From the IMG/VR virus record IMGVR_UViG_3300025732_003547, positions 1 to 22,025 of that record: a DNA stretch of 22,025 nucleotides; one strand, given 5' to 3'. The notes below the pieces were generated by a model. That model was not told where the DNA came from, did not search any database, and worked only from the letters and a program-made list of their open reading frames with translations. Position 1 is the first letter of the stretch; each line of letters starts with the position of its first letter. Shown one piece after another: positions 1 through 5,920 of the stretch. A program made the translations under genes and the position numbers. This DNA comes from a virus.

Positions 1-1
1 G

Positions 2-484
2 GTTCCTTATAGGAACCGAGTTTCTTATGGTGGCAAACTCAAGCGTAGAGTTCTTGTTCAGGCAGATTTATGGGATGGTGATCCTGATATTGATGCGATG
101 GCACGATTATCTATTCGTCCCATTGTAAAGTTTGATAAGATTCAAGGTCCTTATGGATCTCTTTCTATCTCACCATTCAATAGTCAAAATACTTTTCTGG
201 CACGGGAAGTCATTCCATATTATTCGGTATTCCCTCATGTTGGGCGGATGGATGATATTTGGGGTGGATATGTTCTTCAGCATTATTTCCCCAAGAGTGT
301 TGTGTATAACAAGGCATCAGTTTACCAAGACCGAAACGTTCAGGATTTAGTTACCAATCTTGAGAAGGAGATCATTGGATATCGTTATACAACTGATTTA
401 ATCCGAGGTTTATCTGATTGGCAAGATATTGTTCCGAAAGAAACTCTTGATTACTGGAATGCTTATCGGAGGTGTTTTGAATGA
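2..484 (+). CDS. glycosyltransferase, RGP/STELLO-like, C-terminal part
   Basis: The reading frame is open from the left edge (base 2) to TGA at 482-484, so this is the last 160 residues of a gene that starts outside the window. The visible part contains WDGDPDIDA followed by SPFNSQNT and GRMDDIWGGYV, a pattern I associate with reversibly glycosylated polypeptide/STELLO-type (DUF288) glycosyltransferases, which have a GT-A-like fold. It overlaps the next gene by ATGA and heads a run of sugar-related genes, which supports a role in making or modifying a surface glycan. The donor and acceptor cannot be read from the sequence. An ATG at 98 is an internal methionine, not the start, because coding-type sequence continues upstream of it. 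Confidence 0.7.
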   Translation, partial: VPYRNRVSYGGKLKRRVLVQADLWDGDPDIDAMARLSIRPIVKFDKIQGPYGSLSISPFNSQNTFLAREVIPYYSVFPHVGRMDDIWGGYVLQHYFPKSVVYNKASVYQDRNVQDLVTNLEKEIIGYRYTTDLIRGLSDWQDIVPKETLDYWNAYRRCFE

Positions 485-813
485 AGTATGTGGTTGATAT
501 TGACGGTACAATCTGTGATAAACCAGAGTGTCGGGATGACTGTGACTATGAAACTAGTATCCCAAACCCCGATAGAATTGCCAAAATAAATAAGTTGTAT
601 GATGAAGGAAACCAAATCATTTATCTTACCGCTAGAGGTATGGGTAGGTCAGGCGACAATGCTGACCTAGCGAAAAGAATGTTCTATGAACTTACAAAGA
701 ATCAACTCGATAGTTGGGGTTGTAAGTATCACAAGTTAGTTCTCGGTAAACCCTCTGGTGATTACTACATTGACGATAAAGGAATTAATGCCAATGAGTT
801 CTTCGGAGATTAA
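481..813 (+). CDS. HAD-superfamily phosphatase-like protein
   Basis: This 110-residue protein has the HAD landmarks in order. The nucleophile motif DIDGT is at residues 6-10 (Asp6 nucleophile, Asp8 acid/base). YLTARG at 48-53 is motif II, Lys90 is a candidate motif III lysine, and the YYIDDKG motif with Asp98/Asp99 is motif IV. It lacks a large cap domain, like small capsule- or LPS-associated HAD hydrolases. The ATG overlaps the upstream stop (ATGA), so translation is probably coupled. Its place between a glycosyltransferase and a cupin suggests that it dephosphorylates a sugar or sugar-nucleotide intermediate. The substrate is not known. Confidence 0.8.
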   Translation: MKYVVDIDGTICDKPECRDDCDYETSIPNPDRIAKINKLYDEGNQIIYLTARGMGRSGDNADLAKRMFYELTKNQLDSWGCKYHKLVLGKPSGDYYIDDKGINANEFFGD

Positions 814-1150
814 GTTTGTTCCCAAAGGATGGGGATTTGAAAAGTGGATTGTGAATTGTGAAGAATACTGTGGGAAACTTCTTTATTTTGTAAAGGGGAA
901 AAAGTGTTCTTGGCATCACCATAAGTTAAAGGATGAAACTTTCTACATTCAAAGTGGAGAGTTGTCATTAATTTATGGTGATTCTGATGATAAGTCAGAA
1001 GCACAAACGATCATACTTAAACCTGGGGATAAGTTTCATATCTATCGTGGATTAAGACATCAAATGACCGCAATTACTGATGTTGAATTGTTTGAATTTT
1101 CAACACAACACTTTGATGAAGATAGTATTCGTATTGAGAGGGGAGACTGA
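794..1150 (+). CDS. cupin-domain protein (sugar isomerase/epimerase-like)
   Basis: A 118-residue single-domain cupin. Cupin motif 1 fits exactly as G35-x5-H41-x-H43-x4-E48-x6-G55, giving the usual His/His/Glu metal ligands. Motif 2 is recognisable around PGDKFHIYRGLRHQM near residues 88-102. Small phage and bacterial cupins of this kind resemble the C-terminal domain of type II mannose-6-phosphate isomerases and sugar-nucleotide epimerases. I chose the start at 794 (MSSSEIKF). It overlaps the HAD gene by 20 nt; ATG at 788 is also possible, and the frame is open further upstream. The TGA overlaps the next ATG by one base (TGATG). A role in preparing an activated sugar for the neighbouring transferases is an inference. 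Confidence 0.75.
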   Translation: MSSSEIKFVPKGWGFEKWIVNCEEYCGKLLYFVKGKKCSWHHHKLKDETFYIQSGELSLIYGDSDDKSEAQTIILKPGDKFHIYRGLRHQMTAITDVELFEFSTQHFDEDSIRIERGD

Positions 1151-1983
1151 TGACCATTAGTTATAATCGTCTTGGATCAAATGGTAGACTGGGCAATCAA
1201 ATGTTCCAGTATGCTGGACTTCGTGGTATTGCTGCGAGACACAATTATGATTGGGTAGTCCCATCACCAAATTCTTATGGTGATGCGAACTATGGACTTT
1301 TTGAATGCTTTGAAATGTCCACAGTAAAAGAAGAGAACTTTGGTGTTACTTCATATCAAAGTGTTGTGACTGGATATTTTGAGTTTAGTGAAAAGTTTTT
1401 TGAAACCTGTCCAGACAATGTAAATATCCACGATTATTTTCAGACTGAAAAATATTTTAAGAATGTAGAAGATATCATCCGTAGAGATTTTGAGTTTAAG
1501 AATGATATCAAAGAGCCTTGTTTGGAAATTACAGAACAGTATAAAGACTTTATTTTCCTACACGTTCGTCGTGGTGATTACTTAAGTCAACCACAATATC
1601 ATCCCGTCTGTTCACTTGAATATTATCAAAAGGCATTAGCAGAGTTTCCTGATGATGTTCCCGTCTTTGTATTTTCTGATGATCTTGACTGGTGTAGAGA
1701 AAACTTTACTGATGATAGGTTCCTAATTCCTGATGAGAACCCACTTTATAATCATCTATCAGATACTAATGATGGGAGAGTCAGATCTCCGATTCCGTAT
1801 TATGATCTTTGTATGATGAGTATGTCTTCTGGAGGAATCATTGCAAACAGTTCTATGAGTTGGTGGGGTGCCTGGTTACAGAACGGTCGTGGAAAAGTCA
1901 TCGCACCAAAGACCTGGTTTGGTTCTGCTTATGCCGACTATAATATGTCAGATTTAATTCCAGAGGGATGGATTCAATTATGA
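1150..1983 (+). CDS. GT11 family alpha-1,2-fucosyltransferase-like protein (copy 1)
   Basis: The 277-residue protein shows the three hallmark blocks of glycosyltransferase family 11. These are GRLGNQMFQYA at residues 12-22, the nucleotide-sugar binding motif HVRRGDY at 138-144, and NSSMSWWGAW at about 233-242. GT11 enzymes transfer fucose from GDP-fucose to galactose on glycans, and the length is normal for bacterial members. The start shares one base with the cupin stop, and the end overlaps the next gene by ATGA, so it lies in a coupled operon. A related copy lies at 2782. The exact sugar cannot be assigned, because GT11 motifs identify the fold and donor class but not the linkage. Likely cytoplasmic; it may act on host envelope sugars or phage glycans. 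Confidence 0.85.
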   Translation: MTISYNRLGSNGRLGNQMFQYAGLRGIAARHNYDWVVPSPNSYGDANYGLFECFEMSTVKEENFGVTSYQSVVTGYFEFSEKFFETCPDNVNIHDYFQTEKYFKNVEDIIRRDFEFKNDIKEPCLEITEQYKDFIFLHVRRGDYLSQPQYHPVCSLEYYQKALAEFPDDVPVFVFSDDLDWCRENFTDDRFLIPDENPLYNHLSDTNDGRVRSPIPYYDLCMMSMSSGGIIANSSMSWWGAWLQNGRGKVIAPKTWFGSAYADYNMSDLIPEGWIQL

Positions 1984-2795
1984 AAGATCTAACTTATATT
2001 ATGCCGACGAGAATTGAATCTGAGGATCGGTTAAAGAACATCATCACCTCTGTAACTTATCTCCTCAAGAATTTTCCAGAGGCAACGGTGATTGTTAAGG
2101 AAGTTAGTGATCACGCAACGTTTAAGTTTCGTGCGATTCCAGAGATTAAGAAGTATGTGAGCGTTGATAATCTTCAGTATATCTTTGAAGAAAACACGGA
2201 AGATCTATTTCATAAGACTCGGATTCTTAATGATCTGATTCTGATGGCAAAGACAAAAGTTGTTTGTAGTCATGACGTTGATGTCATCTACCCTATGAGT
2301 AGTCATCATCAAGCATATCAAACGATCATGAATGGAGAAGCAGATGTAATCTATCCTTATGGTTGTGGAGTCTATCAGTTTCAAGTAGACTATCCGATGG
2401 AAGTTTTTCAATCATTTCTTGAAAGTGGATTTGATATGAGAGTTATTGATACCAGATGTAGAACAGAATCCTCTACGATTGGTTGGACGCAATTCTATTC
2501 TAGAGAAAAAGTAATCGCTGGTGGAATGTGGAATGAAAACTTCTTATCCTGGGGTGCGGAAGATTGTGAATTTTATTTTCGGTTTAATGCTTTAGGATAT
2601 AAAGTCGGTAGAATCAATGATTGGATCTGGCACTTTGAACATTCCAGAACACATAATTCCCATTATCACAATCCAAAGTTTATGGACAATCACAACCTGT
2701 GGCAGTGGTTAAGGGAGCAAGATAAGGATACGATTGTGAAATATATGAATCAACAGGAATACTTGGCACGGAGATTTAGTGATGCTCGCATTTAA
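1980..2795 (+). CDS. glycosyltransferase, GT2/GT7C-like (galactosyltransferase-type C-terminus)
   Basis: A 271-residue GT-A-type transferase. It has an N-terminal nucleotide-binding region (LTYIMPTRIESEDRL), a DVD metal-binding motif after VVCSH near residues 100-102, and a C-terminal block GGMWNENFLSWGAEDCEF. That last block closely resembles the WGxEDxE catalytic region of the galactosyltransferase C-terminal (7C) domain. The frame is open to 1968, but ATG at 1980 gives the ATGA overlap that its neighbours use, so I prefer it. It sits between the two GT11 copies, and its 3' end overlaps the second copy by 14 nt. Donor and acceptor are unknown. Confidence 0.75.
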   Translation: MKDLTYIMPTRIESEDRLKNIITSVTYLLKNFPEATVIVKEVSDHATFKFRAIPEIKKYVSVDNLQYIFEENTEDLFHKTRILNDLILMAKTKVVCSHDVDVIYPMSSHHQAYQTIMNGEADVIYPYGCGVYQFQVDYPMEVFQSFLESGFDMRVIDTRCRTESSTIGWTQFYSREKVIAGGMWNENFLSWGAEDCEFYFRFNALGYKVGRINDWIWHFEHSRTHNSHYHNPKFMDNHNLWQWLREQDKDTIVKYMNQQEYLARRFSDARI

Positions 2796-3573
2796 TCATT
2801 TAGGACATCTGGGTAGACTGGGCAATCAGATGTTTCAGTATGCCTCATTGAGGGGCATTGCTGCCCGTAGAGGATATGACTTTGGTATTCCACCTTCTAA
2901 GTTTGAGGATGAGTGGAGATCTCATCAGTTGTTTGAAGTCTTTGATCTTCCAAATCTTCCTAGATCAAATGTCAAGTATTTGGATGGTGGTAATGCTCCT
3001 GTTGCTCAAGAACGATTCTTTCATTTTGATCAACTGTTATTTGATCAGTGTCCAAATGACGTATCACTGTTTGGATTCTTTCAGTCGGAGAAATACTTTA
3101 AGCATATAGAGAATAGTATTCTTGAAGACTTTACGTTCAGAGATCACATTCTAGAACCGTGTAAAGAGATTGCTGAAGGTTTTGACAATCCAGTTTCTCT
3201 TCACGTTCGTCGCACAGACTACTTGACAAATAATGCGAATCATCATAATCTAGACTTGAGTTATTATGAAGAAGCACTGAAACATTTTGATGGGAGACAG
3301 GTCATTGTTTTCTCTGATGATTCAGAGTGGTGTCAGGAACAAGAACTGTTTTCGGATGATCGGTTCCTTGTATCCGAATCTGGTGATAATAAGATTGATC
3401 TGTGCCTGATGACTTTCTGTACGGGACACATCATTGCCAATTCATCGTTCTCCTGGTGGGGTGCTTGGTTGGCAAAGAGTGAAAAGGTCATCGCACCATC
3501 AAAGTGGTTTGGTCCGAATAATGCCGATAAAGAAACCAAAGATTTAATTCCTGAAACTTGGACTGTCATCTAA
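2782..3573 (+). CDS. GT11 family alpha-1,2-fucosyltransferase-like protein (copy 2)
   Basis: A 263-residue paralogue of the gene at 1150. The order of motifs is the same: GRLGNQMFQYA at residues 11-21, HVRRTDY starting at residue 141, and NSSFSWWGAWL near 225-235. Copy 1 has Gly where this copy has Thr in the HVRRxDY motif. Many residues match copy 1 in the N-terminal block (LRGIAAR) and at the C-terminus (KVIAPxxWFG), so this is probably an old duplication. The start at 2782 (ATG) overlaps the preceding gene; GTG at 2779 is an in-frame alternative. The stop overlaps the next ATG (TAATG). The substrate is not determined. Confidence 0.84.
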   Translation: MLAFNHLGHLGRLGNQMFQYASLRGIAARRGYDFGIPPSKFEDEWRSHQLFEVFDLPNLPRSNVKYLDGGNAPVAQERFFHFDQLLFDQCPNDVSLFGFFQSEKYFKHIENSILEDFTFRDHILEPCKEIAEGFDNPVSLHVRRTDYLTNNANHHNLDLSYYEEALKHFDGRQVIVFSDDSEWCQEQELFSDDRFLVSESGDNKIDLCLMTFCTGHIIANSSFSWWGAWLAKSEKVIAPSKWFGPNNADKETKDLIPETWTVI

Positions 3574-4364
3574 TGGATAAAAATAAATCAACACATAAAC
3601 TTAAAGGATTGCCGCCAATTTACTATCTCAATCTGGATGATCAACCAGAAAGAAAAGAGTATATGGAAGATCAGTTTAAATATTGGGAGATTGAGAATTA
3701 TACTCGTATTTCTGCTTATGATGGTCGTGATGATGATTTGAGCGACATCATTAAGGGTCGGTATCCAGAAACAATGACATCTGGCGAGATTGGATGTACT
3801 ACTTCTCACTTAAAAGCAATCAAGCATTGGTATGAGACATCTGATTCTCCATATGCGATCATTATGGAAGATGATGTAGATCTTCAAATTGTAAAATTTT
3901 GGAATTTTACATGGTCTGATTTTGCTTCTAAAGTTCCTTATGATTGGGATGTGATTCAATTAGCAATCATTTGTACTGGAGCATTGCATATAAAACTTCA
4001 CAAGAGATTTGTGAATGATTTTTCAACAGCTTGCTATATGATTACTCGTCATCATGCTGAGAAACTACTAAAGTTTCATGTTCGTGATGGCAAATACAAA
4101 CTGGATCAGGGTGTAAAACCAAGACCTGTTGCTGATGATTTAATTTACAATTCTGGTAATACTTTTTCTATTCCATTATTTCTTTATAGAATTGAGTTAG
4201 GATCTTCTATTCATCCTGAACATATTGATGTTTTTCATCGCGCAAGTCATGATGGTTTGCTTGAATTTTGGCAGAAGCAAGGATCTGATATGACTATTGA
4301 TGACCTTATGAACTATGATCCATATTTGGGTAGAATAACCGAATCTTCTCAACCTCAACAGTAA
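3573..4364 (+). CDS. GT25 family (LPS-type) glycosyltransferase
   Basis: A 263-residue protein with GT25 features. The N-terminal IYYLNLDDQPERKEYM is the usual opening strand with the D/N-R-R/K pattern. GEIGCTTSHLKAIKHW is the conserved GxxGCxxSH block, and YAIIMEDDVDL carries the EDD metal motif. GT25 enzymes often add galactose or glucose to LPS cores. The ATG at 3573 shares a base with the previous TAA. It is the last gene of the sugar cassette and is followed by a strong terminator. The family call is firm; the target sugar is not known. Confidence 0.85.
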   Translation: MDKNKSTHKLKGLPPIYYLNLDDQPERKEYMEDQFKYWEIENYTRISAYDGRDDDLSDIIKGRYPETMTSGEIGCTTSHLKAIKHWYETSDSPYAIIMEDDVDLQIVKFWNFTWSDFASKVPYDWDVIQLAIICTGALHIKLHKRFVNDFSTACYMITRHHAEKLLKFHVRDGKYKLDQGVKPRPVADDLIYNSGNTFSIPLFLYRIELGSSIHPEHIDVFHRASHDGLLEFWQKQGSDMTIDDLMNYDPYLGRITESSQPQQ

Positions 4365-4397
4365 GCATTTATACTTATAATGTTTTCATATTCTGAC

Positions 4398-4424
4398 AAA
4401 GGGGGCTTGACACCCCTTTCTTTT
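4398..4424 (+). terminator. Rho-independent terminator after the glycosyltransferase cassette
   Basis: AAAGGGG (4398-4404) and CCCCTTT (4413-4419) form a perfect 7-bp stem with an 8-nt loop, followed by CTTTTT. This marks the end of the sugar operon. Its loop holds the -35 hexamer of the next promoter. Confidence 0.85.
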
Positions 4425-4435
4425 TACTATATACT
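4407..4435 (+). promoter_or_regulatory. sigma70-type promoter for the hli-petF operon, nested in the terminator
   Basis: TTGACA (4407-4412), a 17-nt spacer and TATACT (4430-4435) make a near-consensus host sigma70 promoter. The -35 box is in the terminator loop and the spacer includes its 3' stem arm. Transcription should start near 4442, leaving a leader of about 20 nt with no clear Shine-Dalgarno site before the hli start codon. Confidence 0.75.
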
Positions 4436-4462
4436 TGTGTAACAGTTCTTCACAAAACTTAT

Positions 4463-4672
4463 ATGACTGTAACAAAAAATGAATTTGGGCAAATGAATAT
4501 GTTTGCCAAAGAACCTGCAATGTACATGACGAAAGAGGATCTTGAACGTTATGGTATCGAACCTTATGCAGAACGGGCAGAACGAGCAAATTCACGCTGG
4601 GCAATGGTCGGTATTATTGCTGGCGTTGTTTCTTATGCTATCACTGGCAACTTCTTCTTCGGAGTCTTCTGA
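4463..4672 (+). CDS. hli: high light inducible protein (Hli)
   Basis: A 69-residue Hli/ELIP-family protein. The C-terminal half has the chlorophyll-binding helix motif ERANSRWAMVG (Glu, Asn and Arg ligand-type residues) running into a single membrane helix (IIAGVVSYAITG) and the typical NFFFGVF ending. Hli proteins sit in the thylakoid membrane, bind chlorophyll and carotenoid, and protect photosystem II and newly made D1 under strong light. This copy keeps a soluble N-terminal extension of about 35 residues, unlike the minimal copy at 5213. It is first after its promoter, and its TGA overlaps the next start (TGATG). It probably works with the phage D1. Confidence 0.93.
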   Translation: MTVTKNEFGQMNMFAKEPAMYMTKEDLERYGIEPYAERAERANSRWAMVGIIAGVVSYAITGNFFFGVF

Positions 4673-4758
4673 TGACTGAAGCAATCTTCACATTCACTGG
4701 GGTTGCGTTCCTGGTGCTTCTGTGCTATTCTGTTGAGAAAGTTTGCGAAACTTATTGA
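4672..4758 (+). CDS. 28-residue single-span membrane peptide, unknown
   Basis: ATG at 4672 overlaps the hli stop codon (TGATG), and the frame closes at TGA 4756-4758. The 28-residue product has an acidic N-terminus (MTEAIF), one hydrophobic stretch (FTGVAFLVLLCYSV) and a short charged tail (EKVCETY) with two cysteines in total. Its size and topology resemble low-molecular-mass photosystem or cytochrome b6f subunits, and it lies between hli and petF. However, I see no convincing match to PetG, PetL, PetN, PsbT, PsbM or other small subunits. The coupling to hli and the tight 6-nt gap to petF are the reasons for calling it a gene. Confidence 0.55.
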   Translation: MTEAIFTFTGVAFLVLLCYSVEKVCETY

Positions 4759-4764
4759 AACTTT

Positions 4765-5055
4765 ATGACTTTCAACGTTACTCTTCGTTCCTCTGATGGA
4801 ACCGAAACCACTATTCAATGCCCTGAAGATCAATACATTATTGATGCTGCCGAATATGCAGGAGTAGATCTTCCCTTCTCTTGTAAGGCAGGTGCCTGCT
4901 CTGCTTGTGCTGGCAAAGTTATCTCTGGTGAGATTGATAACGAAGAACAATCTTTCCTTGATGACGATCAGATGGCAGAAGGGTTTGCTCTCCTTTGTGT
5001 AGCATATCCTAAGTCTGACTGTGTGATCCTCACCGAACAGGAAGAAAATCTGTGA
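4765..5055 (+). CDS. petF: plant-type [2Fe-2S] ferredoxin
   Basis: This 96-residue protein matches the usual length of photosynthetic ferredoxin. The cluster ligands are Cys40, Cys45 and Cys48 in [16 protein letters not shown] and Cys78 in FALLC, which is the invariant CxxxxCxxC-x29-C arrangement. The protein is strongly acidic, as expected for docking to ferredoxin-dependent partners. It is soluble and would take electrons from photosystem I, or pass them to reductases such as bilin reductases, ribonucleotide reduction or FNR. Phage ferredoxins are common in T4-like cyanophages. It lies in the hli-psbA block and its TGA overlaps a GTG start of the next small ORF. Confidence 0.95.
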   Translation: MTFNVTLRSSDGTETTIQCPEDQYIIDAAEYAGVDLPFSCKAGACSACAGKVISGEIDNEEQSFLDDDQMAEGFALLCVAYPKSDCVILTEQEENL

Positions 5056-5216
5056 GTGCTGGAATGCTCGGGCAACTGAGTATTGCCCTTCAAGAACTTG
5101 TAGAATCTGGTGTCTGGTCTAATGATGACGAACTCAAAGTTTGTGTCGCAGGCACTCTACCTAAAGACAAATTTATTGTAATTCAAAACACTACTAAAAG
5201 GGAGAAAACCAAATGA
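5052..5216 (+). CDS. small hypothetical protein between petF and hli
   Basis: A short open frame of 54 codons begins with GTG at 5052, overlapping the petF stop (GTGA), and ends at TGA 5214-5216, overlapping the next hli start (ATGA). ATG at 5064 would give 50 residues ([16 protein letters not shown]...). The product is soluble, with an amphipathic N-terminal helix and a basic tail (TTKREKTK). Both ends are coupled to real genes, which is the main evidence that it is translated. I do not recognise the family. Confidence 0.6.
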   Translation: MSAGMLGQLSIALQELVESGVWSNDDELKVCVAGTLPKDKFIVIQNTTKREKTK

Positions 5217-5332
5217 AATTTGGATGGACTGAACAAGCAGAAGCACTTAATGGAAAAATTGCTATGCTTGCGTTTGTAGTTATGGCGGGTACATATCTCA
5301 CTACCGGTCAACTCATTCCTGGAGTATTCTGA
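5213..5332 (+). CDS. hli: minimal high light inducible protein (Hli), 39 residues
   Basis: ATG at 5213 is preceded by a good Shine-Dalgarno (AAAGGGAG) and overlaps the upstream stop. The 39-residue product opens [17 protein letters not shown], the conserved chlorophyll-binding segment with E, N and K/R ligand-type residues, then one membrane span and ends TTGQLIPGVF, the standard Hli C-terminus. It is a complete cyanophage-type Hli reduced to one helix. It would sit in the thylakoid membrane and shield photosystem II, like the longer copy at 4463. Confidence 0.92.
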   Translation: MKFGWTEQAEALNGKIAMLAFVVMAGTYLTTGQLIPGVF

Positions 5333-5364
5333 CTCTAAATAAGGAACAGAGTTTTTAAAGTCTT

Positions 5365-5526
5365 ATGCCTAGAGGTAGACTCACGAAAGATGAGATTAAA
5401 TGTGCCGTTCTCAAACTCAAACATGAGTTGTATAATGAGAACGTCACCTGGACCTCGGACCCCAAGTCTCTAGCGCAGACGTATCTCAACCGAGTCTTAG
5501 ATAAGATTGATGAGTTTGGGGGTTGA
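5365..5526 (+). CDS. 53-residue hypothetical protein upstream of psbA
   Basis: ATG at 5365 opens a frame of 53 residues beginning PRGRLTKDEIKCAVLKLKH, with a basic N-terminus, two predicted amphipathic helices and the tail LDKIDEFGG. The stop codon (5524-5526) lies inside the -35 box of the psbA promoter, so the gene and promoter are packed together. A 32-nt gap separates it from hli. The composition looks like a small soluble regulatory or DNA-associated protein, but no function can be assigned. Confidence 0.55.
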   Translation: MPRGRLTKDEIKCAVLKLKHELYNENVTWTSDPKSLAQTYLNRVLDKIDEFGG

Positions 5527-5557
5527 CAGGTCCGGGGTCCTTATGTTATGATAAATA
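5523..5557 (+). promoter_or_regulatory. overlapping early (sigma70) and late (NATAAATA) promoters of psbA
   Basis: TTGACA (5523-5528), a 17-nt spacer and TATGAT (5546-5551) form a near-consensus sigma70 promoter. GATAAATA (5550-5557) matches the cyanophage late promoter consensus NATAAATA. The two share bases 5550-5551. psbA could therefore be read by host holoenzyme early and by the phage late factor later, from nearly the same start near 5560-5565. The dual use is an inference. Confidence 0.7.
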
Positions 5558-5602
5558 CATCAACGGGGTTAAGAAATGTAACAACTTCTAAGACCTTGTG
5601 AC

Positions 5603-5686
5603 CGTGCTGAAAAGGGACGCTAACTCCTTACCGAGACTAAGCACGTTAAATACGTCTCTCATACCTTCACTTGAGGGTAGTGAAGG
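5603..5686 (+). ncRNA. structured psbA 5' leader RNA (candidate PhotoRC-II-like motif)
   Basis: The roughly 180-nt leader between the promoter and the psbA start is rich in stems. CGTGCT (5603-5608) pairs perfectly with AGCACG (5640-5645). This stem encloses a small AAGGG/TCCTT hairpin (5612-5616 with 5625-5629). CCTTCACT (5664-5671) pairs perfectly with AGTGAAGG (5679-5686) around a 7-nt loop. PhotoRC-I and PhotoRC-II are known conserved RNAs upstream of psbA in marine cyanobacteria and their phages. Position and structure make this a candidate for the phage type, but I could not compare it with the published model. Confidence 0.5.
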
Positions 5687-5738
5687 AATAACGCAAAGTC
5701 CAATCCCTATGGATATTTCTTATTCTTTTAAAGCTTTT

Positions 5739-5920
5739 ATGACTGCTACAATTTCAACACGCCGTTCTGGCGCAAATGCCTGGGAACAATTCTGTAACTG
5801 GGTTACTTCAACCGATAATCGTCTTTATGTGGGGTGGTTTGGAGTTCTTATGATTCCTTGCCTGCTTGTTGCTACTTCGGTTTTTATCATTGCATTTATT
5901 GCAAATCCCCCTGTAGACAT
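5739..5920 (+). CDS. psbA: psbA exon 1
   Basis: Codes for residues 1-60 plus two bases of Ile61: the N-terminus and first membrane helix, ending PPVDI. Unspliced reading adds Ile-Thr-Leu and stops at TAA 5928-5930. Confidence 0.9.

Noticed and set aside
585-592. AATAAATA late-promoter-like box
   Set aside because: It lies inside the HAD gene (codons for Lys-Ile-Asn-Lys) and is not near a start codon; probably chance in AT-rich coding DNA.
4633-4950. 105-codon open frame on the minus strand across hli and petF
   Set aside because: Antisense to two well-supported genes, with no ribosome site or recognisable product.
5332-5356. Hairpin ACTCT/AGAGT followed by TTTTT as a terminator after the second hli
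   Set aside because: Only five pairs with an 11-nt loop; too weak to call without RNA data.
5598-5738. N-terminal extension of D1, or a leader ORF, reading [10 protein letters not shown]...
   Set aside because: It is absent from D1 proteins, begins at a non-ATG codon, and overlaps a strongly structured leader RNA. The normal D1 start [17 protein letters not shown] lies at 5739.
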